Made by a program: the position numbers and the translations under genes. From Agrobacterium salinitolerans (GTDB lineage Bacteria; Pseudomonadota; Alphaproteobacteria; Rhizobiales; Rhizobiaceae), in contig NZ_MRDH01000039.1 of the NCBI RefSeq assembly GCF_002008225.1, positions 1 to 64,000 of the forward strand: 64,000 bases of DNA, read 5' to 3'. Under the pieces are notes generated by a model, which saw only the letters and a list, made by a program, of their open reading frames with translations, did no database searches and was not told the DNA's origin. Positions 10,401-19,500 of this stretch are shown here, in pieces (positions within the stretch are counted from its first letter, which is position 1; each line of letters opens with the position of its first letter).

Positions 10401-12965
10401 GAGGAAACATGGAATGCGCTTCTCGCCGCGTCGCGTGTCGTGCTGCATGTTCGCAACGGCAAGATCGTTGACCAGATCAACCGCGCGGTCTCGCTGTTTG
10501 CGGCCCATCGCGGCCCGGATGGCACGAGTGACGCGGCACAGGCCCGTCTGCCGGTACCGGCCTTCCCTGTTGCGGAACCGGTCGAGGACGCCGGCGATCT
10601 CGATTTCTGGAATGGTTTCGGCGGCTTTGCCAAAACCGGCCAGGAATATGTGGTGCGTCTGAATGGCGGGCAGTCCACGCCGCATCCATGGATCAACGTT
10701 ATCTCGAACGAGAATTTCGGCTTCCATATTTCGGCCGAAGGCGCCGGTTTCAGCTGGAGCCGCAATTCGCGTGACTACCAGTTGACGCCCTGGACCAATG
10801 ACCCTGTTATCAACCGGCCGGGCGAGGCCTTCTATGTCGCCGATGTGGAAACAGGAAAGCTCTATACGCCCTGTGCCGCCTTGTCGCGCGATCCTGAAGC
10901 CATGTTCGAAACTCGCCATGGTCTCGGTTATTCGATCCTGACCGGCGTGGCGGATACGCTCGAAGTCGAGCTGACGCAGACCGTCGACCGCGAAAAGCCG
11001 GTCAAGTTCTCGCAGGTCATTGTGCGCAACAAGGGTTCGAAAAGCCGCCGTCTCAAGGTCTATGCCTATGTAGAGTGGGTGCTCGGCAATAACGGCCAGA
11101 AATCCGCGCCGTTCATCCTGAGCAGGCATGATGCGGGCAGCAACGCGATCTTCGCGTCGAATCCCTACAGCATCGACTATAGCGCCCGCACTTCGTTCCT
11201 GACACTCGATAGCGAGGCAAGCGGCTTTACCACCAGCCGCCGGGAATTCATCGGTCGTTTCGGTTCGGCACAGGCGCCGCAGGGCATCGTGTCCGGTGCG
11301 GCGCTGAGTGGCACCACCGAGGTAGATGGCGATCCCTGCGCGGCACTGATGCAGGAAATCCACCTGAAGCCCGGCGAAGAAAGGCACATGACCTTCATTC
11401 TCGGCGATGCCGACAATGCGGAAGAGGCCGAAGCACTGGTGAAGGATGCCCGCCAGGCGGACTTCCAGACGGTATTGGATGAGAGCAAGGCATTCTGGAC
11501 GGGCTTTACCGGCCAGTTGCAGGTCTCTACGCCCGATGCCGGCTTCAACCACATGGTCAATAACTGGCTGCCTTATCAGGCGCTCGCCTGCCGCATTCTG
11601 GCGCGCACCGCCTTTTACCAGTCGAGCGGCGCCTTCGGCTTCCGTGACCAGTTGCAGGATACGCTGGCCTTCCTGCTCTACCAGCCGGATCTCGCCCGCA
11701 AGCAAATCCTGCGCGCGGCAGGCCGCCAGTTCCCGGAAGGCGATGTACAGCACTGGTGGCTGCCGCTGACTGGTGCCGGTGTCCGCACGACCATCTCCGA
11801 TGACGTGGTCTGGCTCGCTTATGCCATCAACCAGTATGTCTCAGCCACGGGCGATGTCGCCATCCTCGATGAGAGCATTCCCTTCCTTAAGGGCCCGGCA
11901 TTGATGCCCGGCCAGCACGATGCTTTCTTCCAGCCGGAGACGAGCGACAGGTCCGTCACGCTTTACGAACATGCGGCGCTAGCGCTTGATCTCGCCATTC
12001 ACCGTACCGGGGAGAACGGCCTGCCGCTGATCCTCGGCGGAGACTGGAACGACGGCATGAACCGTGTCGGCGTTGGCGGCAAGGGCACGAGCGTCTGGCT
12101 CGGCTGGTTCCTATCAGGCGCATTGCGAGACTTCGTCGAGATCGCCGAGAAGCGCGGCGATACTGACCGCGTCGCCAAATGGTCGTCGCATCGGGAAAGG
12201 CTGCGCAATGCGCTGGAAACAGCGGGTTGGGATGGCAGCTATTACCGGCGCGGCTATTTCGATGACGGCACACCGCTAGGCTCGTCCGAAAGCGAGGAAT
12301 GCCGGATCGATTCGCTCGGCCAGAGCTGGAGCGTTCTCTCCGGCGAAGGCGAAGAGGCTCGGTCGCAGCAGGCGATGGATGCGGTCATGTCGCATCTGGT
12401 CGATGAAAAGACCGGCATCATCCGGCTGTTCACGCCGCCCTTCTCGCGTGCGCCGCATGATCCGGGCTACATCAAGGGATATCCGCCGGGTGTGCGCGAA
12501 AACGGCGGACAATATACCCATGCGGCGACTTGGGTGGTTCTTGCGCTTGCCAAGCAAGGTCGTGCGCAGGAGGCATGGAACTGCTTCCAGCTGCTCAACC
12601 CCGTCAATCATGCGCTCGATGCGGCGGCGTCGGAAACCTATCGGGTCGAACCCTATGTGGTGACTGCGGATGTCTACGGTGAAGGCGCCTACGCCGGCCG
12701 TGGCGGGTGGAGCTGGTACACGGGTTCTGCCGGCTGGCTCTATCGTGCGGCCGTCGAGGGTATTCTCGGCATCACCCGCACCAACGGAAAGCTGCATATT
12801 TCGCCGTCGCTGCCAGAGGACTGGAGCGGTTTCTCGGTGAAGATCACGCTCGACGGGAAGGCAAAGGACATCGTCGTCAGCCGCAAGGCAGATACGGCGG
12901 CAGTTTCCGTTTCCGTCGATGGCAAGGTCCTGTCGGCAGATGATCGGATGATTCCCTTCGACTAA
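4470..12965 (+). CDS. chvB: Cyclic beta-1,2-glucan synthase (ChvB/NdvB)
   Basis: This 2831-residue inner-membrane protein makes the periplasmic cyclic beta-1,2-glucan from UDP-glucose on a protein-linked intermediate; in Agrobacterium and Sinorhizobium it is needed for attachment, osmoadaptation and virulence or nodulation. The N-terminal half has membrane segments near residues 410-470, 810-870 and 940-1000 flanking a glycosyltransferase (GT84) domain with an acidic motif near 620 (LDADTRL) and QHRWARGDW near 770. A glycoamylase-like region lies around 1370-1450. The C-terminal third is GH94-like: the GGDWNDGMN motif near 2525 holds the aspartate that is the general acid in this phosphorylase family and trims chain length here. 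Length matches known ChvB/NdvB. The exporter gene chvA lies downstream in convergent orientation. Confidence 0.97.
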   Translation: MSFHITPTAAARDSETKQIDHNDSIRASYMTVEELHDAGAALSRDGADSLPGFMEFDFFERHRENEKEILRVYRTTAVDAENGATITPAAEWLLDNHYVIEEAIQEVRRDFPRKFYRQLPTMTVGGVTVPRVVALGWLYVAHTHSTVSRENMTALVDGYQTSKTLQIGELWALPSIIRFVLIENLRRISIRVERSRRMRQKANEVVDEIIRLNDAEASAALLKQVDSLVDDPTFATQFLYRLRNGSQTSGFAVAWLEERLHAAGTDAENIMMSEHNRLASGNVTMGNIVKSLREIDDTEWSVWFEEVSHIDKVLREETDYEVLDFGSRNTYRNTIELLARRSPKTEVEVARAAVEMARSETPAGADETHRVNVGSVLVGQRRFELEKALGYRPLVSQHIVRAMRKFNWLAIAAPVLLITALAMLAVGWFLAQAGMPWYVVTAFLLMFALPASEGATGLFNTLVTFFVKPFRLVGYEFKNGIPQDARTLVAVPCMLTSRDSVDEMMRNIEVHYLANPHGEIYFSLVGDWRDAQYEQSDDDLEILDYAKRELAALNSRYAFDGKTRFYLLHRRRLYNPAEGCWMGWERKRGKLHELNMLLRGDKDTTFLGGANIVPTDVKYVMTLDADTRLMRDAVTKLVGKMHHPINRPRIDPESGRVVEGYGLLQPRVTPSLTTGKDASVFQRVFSINRGIDPYVFTVSDVYQDLTSEGTFTGKGLYDVDAFEAALKGRIEENSILSHDLLEGSFARCALVTDVELVEDFPTRYEVEVSRQHRWARGDWQLLPFILDRARGVTAIGRWKMVDNLRRSLTPIAWFFASILGWYFMDPLGALIWQILLIFSLFVAPTLSLLSGLVPRSTDIVPQAHFHTIWSEIRATNAQVALRIVFIADAACMMTDAIARSLYRLLVSHKLMLEWRTAASMQSSAQGGIVDYYRQMWHAPVVAMLGLLFASLPGDNAFLIGIPFTLLWVLSPAVAWYVSQSAETEDRLFVSEHVSFELRKIARRTWRYYETFVTAQENHLPPDNFQETPEPIVASRTSPTNIGVYLLSIISARQFGWISFADTLERIENTIQTVEKMEKYRGHLYNWYHTDTLQTLGPRYVSAVDSGNLAGHLIAVSSACRDWAEAPSAHLQGNLDGIGDLAGILRETLKALPDDRKNLRPLHRRLEERIIGFSNALASVKREHEFASIRVINLAVLARDIQKLATNVDHEVKSAQSAEVTRWAQLLVDCCEAHISDSAIDLTNMEPLRQRLASLRDRSRNLAFSMDFTFLYRKDRRLLSIGYRVESKELDEACYDLLASECRLTSLFAIAKGDLPTEHWYRLGRQVVPIGAQGALVSWSGSMFEYLMPPLVMQERQGGILNQTNNLIVKEQMNHGRRLGTPWGISEAAFNARDHNMNYQYTNFGVPTLGLKRGLGQNAVIAPYASILASQYDPDGALENLDKLRKLGALGQYGFHDAVDFTPTRVPDGKVCAVVYNYYAHHHGMSIAAVANVAFDGVLRELFHSDPVIEAAELLLQEKAPREVPVMSAKYEPETPGKEQADLLRAEVRSIADPAVRDREVVFLSNGHYSTMLTSTGAGYSKWNGQAISRWKADPTDDRWGTFIFLRDTTNGQWWSATAEPRVIEGEKTKTIFTDDKAEFHKTTGDLQSVVECIVATEHDAEGRRITLLNVGSEDRYIEVTSYMEPVIASEDDDNAHPLFSRMFVQTEIGRRGDVIRAWRNRRSPNEPGTVIAHLAADNAGPSRPTEFETDRAKFIGRGRSLREAAAFDAGATLSSTDGFTLDPILSLRRTVRVPAGKKVSVIFWTIAAPSREEVDKAIDRYRHPDAFAHELVHAWTRTQVQMRHVGVTSQQAAAFQHLGRYLTYPDMHLRADSETLKTGLASQRSLWPLAISGDFPIFSLRINDDMDMDIAREALSAHEYLRSRGVIFDLVIVNERAASYAQDMQHALDHISEAQRRINPADGGRPHVFSVRRDLMDEETWNALLAASRVVLHVRNGKIVDQINRAVSLFAAHRGPDGTSDAAQARLPVPAFPVAEPVEDAGDLDFWNGFGGFAKTGQEYVVRLNGGQSTPHPWINVISNENFGFHISAEGAGFSWSRNSRDYQLTPWTNDPVINRPGEAFYVADVETGKLYTPCAALSRDPEAMFETRHGLGYSILTGVADTLEVELTQTVDREKPVKFSQVIVRNKGSKSRRLKVYAYVEWVLGNNGQKSAPFILSRHDAGSNAIFASNPYSIDYSARTSFLTLDSEASGFTTSRREFIGRFGSAQAPQGIVSGAALSGTTEVDGDPCAALMQEIHLKPGEERHMTFILGDADNAEEAEALVKDARQADFQTVLDESKAFWTGFTGQLQVSTPDAGFNHMVNNWLPYQALACRILARTAFYQSSGAFGFRDQLQDTLAFLLYQPDLARKQILRAAGRQFPEGDVQHWWLPLTGAGVRTTISDDVVWLAYAINQYVSATGDVAILDESIPFLKGPALMPGQHDAFFQPETSDRSVTLYEHAALALDLAIHRTGENGLPLILGGDWNDGMNRVGVGGKGTSVWLGWFLSGALRDFVEIAEKRGDTDRVAKWSSHRERLRNALETAGWDGSYYRRGYFDDGTPLGSSESEECRIDSLGQSWSVLSGEGEEARSQQAMDAVMSHLVDEKTGIIRLFTPPFSRAPHDPGYIKGYPPGVRENGGQYTHAATWVVLALAKQGRAQEAWNCFQLLNPVNHALDAAASETYRVEPYVVTADVYGEGAYAGRGGWSWYTGSAGWLYRAAVEGILGITRTNGKLHISPSLPEDWSGFSVKITLDGKAKDIVVSRKADTAAVSVSVDGKVLSADDRMIPFD

Positions 12966-12993
12966 GACGATCAGGTCTCCGTTCGCCTATAAA

Positions 12994-13025
12994 CTCAGGC
13001 TCCCGTGGTAACGCGGGGGCCTGAA
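12994..13025 (+). terminator. Probable terminator of chvB
   Basis: A hairpin with arms CAGGC-CCCG and CGGG-GCCTG (bulged) 30 bases after the chvB stop, followed by a short T-containing tract. The T tract is weak, so confidence is moderate. Confidence 0.55.
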
Positions 13026-13245
13026 TCTTTATGGGGCTACCCTGACCTCCGACTCAGCTTATGGGTCGGATCATGGCATGGCACCGGGCTTCCTTCGCAG
13101 CACTGGCTGGAAGGTGCTGCAGCGCCGAGACAGGCTCATATTGGCGAAGGCTTCGATGGCGCGGTGCCGGATCGTCCGGTACGGACTGTCTCGTCAATCC
13201 TTTCGAGAAAGCAGCAGTCACAAATAGTCGGTCGATCGGAGGGGA

Positions 13246-13491
13246 ATTATCCAGGAATTCAGTGCATCTTTCACAGAACTTGCGCTGTTGGCGTTGCTCA
13301 CCATTCTTTCGTTAACGTTGTCGTGTTGGCTGGCGCGCTGCCCACGGAAGACGAGCGTCGGAATGACGCTTGGCGTGGTGCTTGGAGTTTTCCTGATCAA
13401 ACTCGCAGCTATCGTTGCCTTTCTGGGAACTGTCCTCCCATGCGCGCAGATTGATTTCTGGCTGGCAAGTTCCTTGACCGGAATTCTTTGA
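13246..13491 (+). CDS. Possible small two-span membrane protein between chvB and chvA
   Basis: An open frame begins after a TAG at 13225-13227 and ends at 13491. It encodes two hydrophobic segments (roughly the LLALLTILSLTLSCWLA and GVVLGVFLIKLAAIVAFL regions) joined by a short basic loop, ending in ASSLTGIL. No ATG is available in the N-terminal part. A purine-rich GGAGGGG at 13238-13244 lies immediately before the codons ATT (13246) and ATC (13249), which are rare initiators, whereas the first conventional start, TTG at 13288, has no ribosome-binding site. I set the start at ATT only tentatively. I do not recognise a family, and it could be non-coding. Composition is compatible with an inner-membrane protein. 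Confidence 0.35.
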   Translation: MIQEFSASFTELALLALLTILSLTLSCWLARCPRKTSVGMTLGVVLGVFLIKLAAIVAFLGTVLPCAQIDFWLASSLTGIL

Positions 13492-13535
13492 TAGGCGACC
13501 TGTGATCTGGCGGGGTCGCCGGGAAGCGCACAAAG

Positions 13536-13566
13536 AAAAAGGGCGGACAACATGCTGTCCGCCCTG
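13536..13566 (-). terminator. Intrinsic terminator of chvA
   Basis: Ten-base arms AGGGCGGACA and TGTCCGCCCT around a six-base loop. On the minus strand the hairpin is followed by TTTTTCTTTG, the expected U-rich tract, 25-50 bases after the chvA stop. Confidence 0.9.
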
Positions 13567-13589
13567 TCTTCATTCCGTCAGCCAGACCC

Positions 13590-15356
13590 TTAGGAAGCAA
13601 TAGCCTTTGGCCGGGGTTGCTGGTTTTCGTCTTCCGTTAGCAGGCCGCTGGTGCGCAGTAGCGAGGTGAAGCGACCGCCGCGCTGGGTCAGTTCATCGAA
13701 GGTGCCCTTCTCGATGATCCGGCCCTGATCGAGGAAAAGAACGAGATCGGCATCGCGGACCGTGGAAAGGCGGTGCGCGATGATGAAGGTCGTGCGATTC
13801 TTTCGCAGCGCATCCACGGCGGCCTTCACACGGGCCTCGGTTTCCACGTCCAGCGCACTGGTTGCCTCGTCGAGAACCAGAATGGGGGCGTTTTTCAGGA
13901 TGGCGCGTGCAATGGCGATGCGCTGGCGCTCGCCGCCGGACAGGCGGTTGCCGCGTTCACCCACCTGGGTCAGATAGCCGTTGATGCGGCTGTCGATGAA
14001 ATCCGTCGCCGCTGCTGCCGCCGCTGCTTCCACCACTTCCGCATCGGTGGCCGATTCACGGCCGAGGCGGATGTTTTCGCGAATGGAGCGGTTCAGCAGG
14101 CCCGCATCCTGAAACACCGTGGCGATGGAGTTGCGGAGCGAATTTTTCGTCACCGTCGAAATATCGGTTCCATCGATGAGTATCTGGCCGGAATCGGGGT
14201 CGTAGACCCGCTGCAGGAGATTGATGAGCGTGGTCTTGCCGGCGCCCGTCGGCCCGACGATCGCGACTGTCTCGCCGGCCTTGGCCGTGAACGAAACGTC
14301 GTGAACGCCCTGCTTGGTGTTGGCGAAACCGAAATTGATGTTGCGGAACTCCACGGTGCCGGAGACATTCGACAATTCGCGCGCATCGCCCGGTTCTTCC
14401 CGTTCCTTGACGGAATCTTCCAGCACGAAGAAATCCACGAGCTTGGCGCGGGCTTCGAAAATCTGCGTCACGAATTGGCGCATCTGGTCCAGACGGCCGA
14501 TCAGGAGATTCGCGAAACCGATGAAGGCAATGACATCGCCAACGCGCAACTCACCGTTCTTCACCAGCATGGTACCGATGACGAGGATGATCATCATCGA
14601 AACGGTGGAGGCCGTGCGGTTAAGTGCACTGGCGAAGGCCCACCAGTCCAGCACAGGATATTGCGCGCTCAGCAGCTTTTCGGTGAAAGATTTCAGCGCT
14701 TTCGTTTCGGCCTCGATGCGGTTGTAGCTGTGCAGCACCGACACGTTGCTGATGGAGTCGCTGACATGGGCAAAAACGCTGTGATAATGCTCTTCGACCG
14801 AAGCCTGACCGTCTTTGGTGCGGCTCATCACCCACTTGCCGATGTACCAATAAACGATACCGAGGCCGATCAGCACGAAGCTGAGGCGCAGGTCCATGGA
14901 CATGGCTGTCGGCACAAGCAGCACCAGTGCGACGAAGGTGGCCAGATGCGTGCGCATGAATTCGAGCCACAGGCCAAACAGCGTTTCGCTGGCGCGCAAA
15001 AGCGTGTGCAGGGCGTTGGAGGTGCCGCGCTGATGGTGCCAGGAGAGCGGCATTGAGATGATGCGCCCGAAGGCTTCCGTCAGAAGCGACGCGCGCCGGC
15101 CATGGGCCAGCCTGTCGGCCTCGCGGGCAACAGCCACATAAGCGACAGTGTTGAAGACACCGAAACCCGCCCACAAAATGAGGATGGGCGCGACATTTGT
15201 GCCGGAAGAGATGGCGTCGATGATCCGGCCGAACAGCACCGGTTCGGCGATGGTGATCGCTGCAAGAATGACGTTGGCGATGACGACCACCGTCACCCGC
15301 CATTTATGAACGGTCAGATAGCGCAGCGCGCGTGTGTAAACCTGAAACAAGGTCAA
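13590..15356 (-). CDS. chvA: Cyclic beta-1,2-glucan exporter, ABC transmembrane/ATP-binding protein (ChvA/NdvA)
   Basis: A 588-residue ABC half-transporter that moves cyclic beta-1,2-glucan across the inner membrane to the periplasm. The N-terminal ~320 residues form the six-span exporter domain; the C-terminal domain carries Walker A GPTGAGKTT (near 370), signature LSGGERQR (near 470) and Walker B ILVLDEATSALD (near 490). Length and N-terminus (MTLFQVYTRALRYLTVHKW) match the ChvA/NdvA family. It is convergent with chvB, so the synthase and exporter are transcribed from separate promoters. The chvA promoter must lie in the 270-base region shared with the divergent luxR-type gene. Confidence 0.96.
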   Translation of the reverse strand: MTLFQVYTRALRYLTVHKWRVTVVVIANVILAAITIAEPVLFGRIIDAISSGTNVAPILILWAGFGVFNTVAYVAVAREADRLAHGRRASLLTEAFGRIISMPLSWHHQRGTSNALHTLLRASETLFGLWLEFMRTHLATFVALVLLVPTAMSMDLRLSFVLIGLGIVYWYIGKWVMSRTKDGQASVEEHYHSVFAHVSDSISNVSVLHSYNRIEAETKALKSFTEKLLSAQYPVLDWWAFASALNRTASTVSMMIILVIGTMLVKNGELRVGDVIAFIGFANLLIGRLDQMRQFVTQIFEARAKLVDFFVLEDSVKEREEPGDARELSNVSGTVEFRNINFGFANTKQGVHDVSFTAKAGETVAIVGPTGAGKTTLINLLQRVYDPDSGQILIDGTDISTVTKNSLRNSIATVFQDAGLLNRSIRENIRLGRESATDAEVVEAAAAAAATDFIDSRINGYLTQVGERGNRLSGGERQRIAIARAILKNAPILVLDEATSALDVETEARVKAAVDALRKNRTTFIIAHRLSTVRDADLVLFLDQGRIIEKGTFDELTQRGGRFTSLLRTSGLLTEDENQQPRPKAIAS

Positions 15357-15626
15357 ATTTTCAATCCAGTCCGAGCGTCTTTTTCGAGCGGTTGTTTGTT
15401 CGGCCTCAAGGCAAGTTATTTTAGCAAGGTTGCATGAGACGGCGAAATTTGTGTAATTATCGCTCTTTCTGTCTGAATGGCGGCTTAACAGATCGACCGC
15501 GCGTGCGAACCGAAAAAAACCGAACCTGATGTTTCCGGAGGCCTGCCGTCACAAGATTTCGCATCTTCGTTTCAGGGATTGCTAACGACGATATGTTCAA
15601 TCTCAACCGACCGGCGCCCGAGTAAC
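15357..15626. other. Divergent promoter region of chvA and the luxR-type gene
   Basis: AT-rich around 15415-15470. No clear lux-box-like palindrome was found by eye. A GGAGG-like element at about 15537-15541 is not followed by a usable start codon. Confidence 0.4.
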
Positions 15627-16433
15627 ATGACGTCATCGCGGGACCATGTCCTTCGTGTCATTCCCTTCAAGCCAAGCTCCGGACCCCGTGTCTTTATGCA
15701 TGATATTCTTCACTTCATCTCTGCGTGTTACCAAGCGGGAAGCGCCGACCGCGTTCGTTCTGAATTTGTAACGCTCATTCGCGAATACGGTTTCGAATAT
15801 TTTCTCGTCAGCAGGCGGATGACCGGTGAGCTCGCCTCCACCGGACACATCCTCGCGCAACACCTGCCCGAAGGCTGGCTGGAGGTCTACAGGGCAAAAA
15901 AATACAATCTTGTCGATCCCGTCCGCAAGGTGATCGGCATGGTGCACAAGCCATTTCAGTGGAAGGAAGCGCTGGAGGGGCTGCCGCGTGCGATGCATCG
16001 CAAAAGGGCGAGCGTGTTTTTCCACGATGCCGGCCGGTACGGTCTGCAGGGTGGTTACGCCTTTCCCGTGCACGGCCGTGCGGGCTTCATCGGTGCGGTG
16101 TTCATTGGCGGCCAGGATCGGCAATTGCCCTCTTTGCAGGTGGAGTTACTGGATGCGGCCACGCGTGCCGTGTTCTGGCGCCTTCTCGATCTTTCCGGGC
16201 AGGCCCATGGTTTCAGCAATGCCCCTGACGTTTCCGCTCTCGAGCTTACGAGGCGCGAAATGGAGGTGTTGACGCTGATGGCGGACGGCATGACTTCCAC
16301 CGAAATTGGACGCCAACTATCGATCTCCAACCACACGGTCGACTGGTACATCAACGGGATCCAGCGCCGTTTCAGCGCCAAGAACCGACAGCACACCGTA
16401 GCGCTTGCTTTTCGCCATGGTTTGCTGAGCTAG
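15627..16433 (+). CDS. LuxR-family regulator with autoinducer-binding domain (LuxR solo)
   Basis: With the ATG at 15627 the protein has 268 residues; starts at 15579 (TTG) and 15696 (ATG, 245 residues) are also possible and none has a clear ribosome-binding site. Residues ~25-190 form an autoinducer-binding domain in which the positions conserved for acyl-homoserine-lactone contact are present: Trp84, Tyr88, Asp97-Pro98, Trp112 and a Gly-Gly near 142. Residues ~205-265 form a LuxR-type helix-turn-helix (LTRREMEVL ... TVDWYINGIQRRF). No luxI-type synthase gene is in the window, so it appears to be an orphan regulator. Its targets are unknown; the divergent chvA promoter and its own promoter are the nearest candidates. 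Confidence 0.85.
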   Translation: MTSSRDHVLRVIPFKPSSGPRVFMHDILHFISACYQAGSADRVRSEFVTLIREYGFEYFLVSRRMTGELASTGHILAQHLPEGWLEVYRAKKYNLVDPVRKVIGMVHKPFQWKEALEGLPRAMHRKRASVFFHDAGRYGLQGGYAFPVHGRAGFIGAVFIGGQDRQLPSLQVELLDAATRAVFWRLLDLSGQAHGFSNAPDVSALELTRREMEVLTLMADGMTSTEIGRQLSISNHTVDWYINGIQRRFSAKNRQHTVALAFRHGLLS

Positions 16434-16539
16434 CGCAAACAGGACAGTTCTCGCCGGAATTGCTCTTTCCAAGACAGGGTTTTGCTGCTTAATTCCGCAG
16501 TGCAGCAGAAATTTTGTTTTGGCGTGTGGGGAGACCGTC

Positions 16540-19500
16540 TTGAAAATATCGAAAATACTTGTTGCCAACCGATCCGAAATTGCGATCCGCGTTTTCCGGG
16601 CAGCGAACGAGCTTGGGATTAAAACCGTTGCGATTTGGGCGGAAGAGGACAAGCTGTCTTTGCACCGCTTCAAGGCGGACGAATCCTATCAGGTCGGCAG
16701 GGGGCCGCATCTCGCCAAGGATATGGGGCCGATCGAGAGCTATCTTTCGATCGAGGAGGTTATTCGCGTTGCCAAGCTTTCCGGAGCGGACGCGATCCAT
16801 CCCGGTTACGGTCTTCTGTCTGAAAGCCCCGAATTCGTGGAGGCCTGCAACAAGGCCGGCATCACCTTCATCGGGCCGACGGCGGATACGATGCGCCAGC
16901 TCGGCAACAAGGTGGCTGCCCGTAATCTGGCGATCTCGGTCAACGTCCCCGTTGTTCCCGCTACCGATCCACTGCCCGACGATATGGCGGAAGTGGAGCG
17001 CATGGCTGCGGAAATCGGCTATCCGGTCATGCTGAAAGCCTCCTGGGGCGGCGGCGGACGCGGCATGCGCGCCATCCGCAGACGAGAGGATCTTGCCCGA
17101 GAGGTGACGGAAGCCAAGCGCGAGGCGAAGGCCGCCTTCGGCAAGGACGAAGTCTATCTCGAAAAGCTGGTCGAGCGTGCGCGTCACGTCGAAAGCCAGA
17201 TTCTCGGCGATACGCATGGCAATGTCGTGCATCTGTTCGAGCGCGATTGTTCGATCCAGCGCCGCAATCAAAAGGTGGTCGAGCGTGCGCCCGCGCCCTA
17301 TCTCACCGAAGCGCAGCGTCAGGAACTTGCTGCCTACTCCCTGAAGATCGCCGCCGCGACCAGCTATATCGGCGCCGGCACGGTCGAATATCTGATGGAT
17401 GCCGATACCGGCAAATTCTACTTCATTGAGGTCAATCCACGCATCCAGGTGGAGCATACCGTCACTGAAGTCGTGACCGGTATCGATATCGTCAAGGCGC
17501 AGATCCATATTCTCGAAGGCGCTGCCATCGGCACGGCGGAATCCGGCGTGCCGCGCCAGGAGGATATCCGTCTCAACGGCCATGCGCTGCAGTGCCGTAT
17601 CACCACTGAAGACCCGGAACATAACTTCATTCCGGATTACGGCCGTATCACCGCCTACCGTTCCGCCTCTGGCTTCGGCATCCGTCTGGATGGCGGCACT
17701 TCCTATACCGGCGCTGTCATCACCCGCTATTACGATCCGCTGCTCGTCAAGGTAACGGCCTGGGCGCCGCAACCGGATGAAGCGATCAACCGCATGGACC
17801 GCGCGCTGCGCGAATTCCGTATTCGCGGCGTGGCAACGAACCTCACCTTCCTCGAAGCCATCATCGGTCACGATAGTTTCCGCAACAATACCTATACGAC
17901 CCGCTTCATCGATTCGACGCCGGAACTGTTTGCGCAGGTCAAGCGTCAGGACCGCGCCACCAAGCTCCTGACCTATCTTGCCGACGTGACCGTCAACGGC
18001 CACCCGGAAACCAAGGGTCGCGCCAGGCCGTCCGAAAAGGCGGCAAAGCCCGTCGTGCCTTATATCGATGCGCCGACGCCCGATGGCACCAAGCAGTTGC
18101 TGGACAAGCTTGGCCCGAAGGGCTTTTCGGACTGGATGCGCAATGAAAAACGCGTTCTGGTTACCGATACGACCATGCGTGACGGGCACCAGTCGCTTTT
18201 GGCCACCCGCGTTCGTACCCATGATATCGCCCGTGTCGCCAGCGTTTATGCCAAGGCACTGCCGCAGCTTCTCTCGCTGGAATGCTGGGGTGGTGCGACG
18301 TTCGACGTTTCCATGCGCTTCCTGACGGAAGACCCATGGGAGCGTCTTGCGCTGATCCGCGAAGGCGCGCCAAACCTGCTGCTGCAGATGCTTCTGCGCG
18401 GCGCGAACGGCGTTGGATACAAGAACTATCCCGACAACGTCGTGAAATACTTCGTCCGTCAGGCCGCAAAGGGTGGGGTCGATCTCTTCCGCGTCTTCGA
18501 CTGCCTGAACTGGGTGGAGAATATGCGCGTCTCGATGGATGCAATTGCCGAGGAGAACAAGCTCTGCGAGGCGACCATCTGCTACACCGGCGACCTGTTG
18601 AATTCGGCGCGTCCGAAATATGATCTCAAATATTATACCAACCTCGCCGTTGAGCTGGAAAAGGCCGGCGCCCATATCATCGCCGTCAAGGATATGGCGG
18701 GCCTGCTGAAACCGGCTGCCGCCAAGGTTCTGTTCAAGGCGCTGCGCGAAGCGACCGGTCTGCCGATCCACTTCCACACCCACGATACGTCGGGCATTTC
18801 CGCCGCGACCGTTCTTGCGGCCGTGGATGCCGGCGTCGATGCCGTCGATGCCGCGATGGATGCCTTCTCCGGCAATACATCGCAGCCATGCCTTGGCTCG
18901 ATCGTGGAAGCGCTCTCGGGATCGGAACGCGACACGGGTCTCGATACCGAATGGATCCGCCGCATTTCCTTCTATTGGGAGGCGGTGCGCAATCAATATG
19001 CGGCGTTCGAAAGCGACCTCAAAGGGCCTGCCTCGGAAGTCTATCTGCATGAAATGCCGGGTGGACAGTTCACCAACCTCAAGGAACAGGCCCGTTCGCT
19101 GGGTCTTGAGAGCCGCTGGCACGAGGTGGCGCAGGCCTATGCCGACGCCAACCGGATGTTCGGCGATATCGTCAAGGTGACGCCGTCTTCCAAGGTCGTC
19201 GGTGATATGGCGTTGATGATGGTCAGTCAGGATCTGACGGTGGCCGATGTTGAAAACCCTGATCGTGAAGTGTCTTTCCCGGAATCGGTGGTGTCGATGC
19301 TGAAGGGCGATCTTGGGCAGTCGCCGGGCGGCTGGCCGGCAGCCCTGCAGAAAAAGGCGCTGAAGGGCGAAGCGCCCTATACCGTCCGTCCGGGTTCGCT
19401 GCTGGAAGATGCCGATCTCGATGCCGAACGGAAGGTGATCGAGACCAAGCTGGAGCGCAAGGTCGATGACTTCGAGTTCGCATCCTATTTGATGTATCCG

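Noticed and set aside
8172-11753. Long minus-strand frames (683 and 505 codons) inside chvB
   Set aside because: Antisense shadows of the codon bias in chvB; Arg/His-rich translations without domains.
13005-13454. 150-codon + frame after chvB
   Set aside because: Overlaps the chvB terminator and a more plausible membrane frame; no ribosome-binding site.
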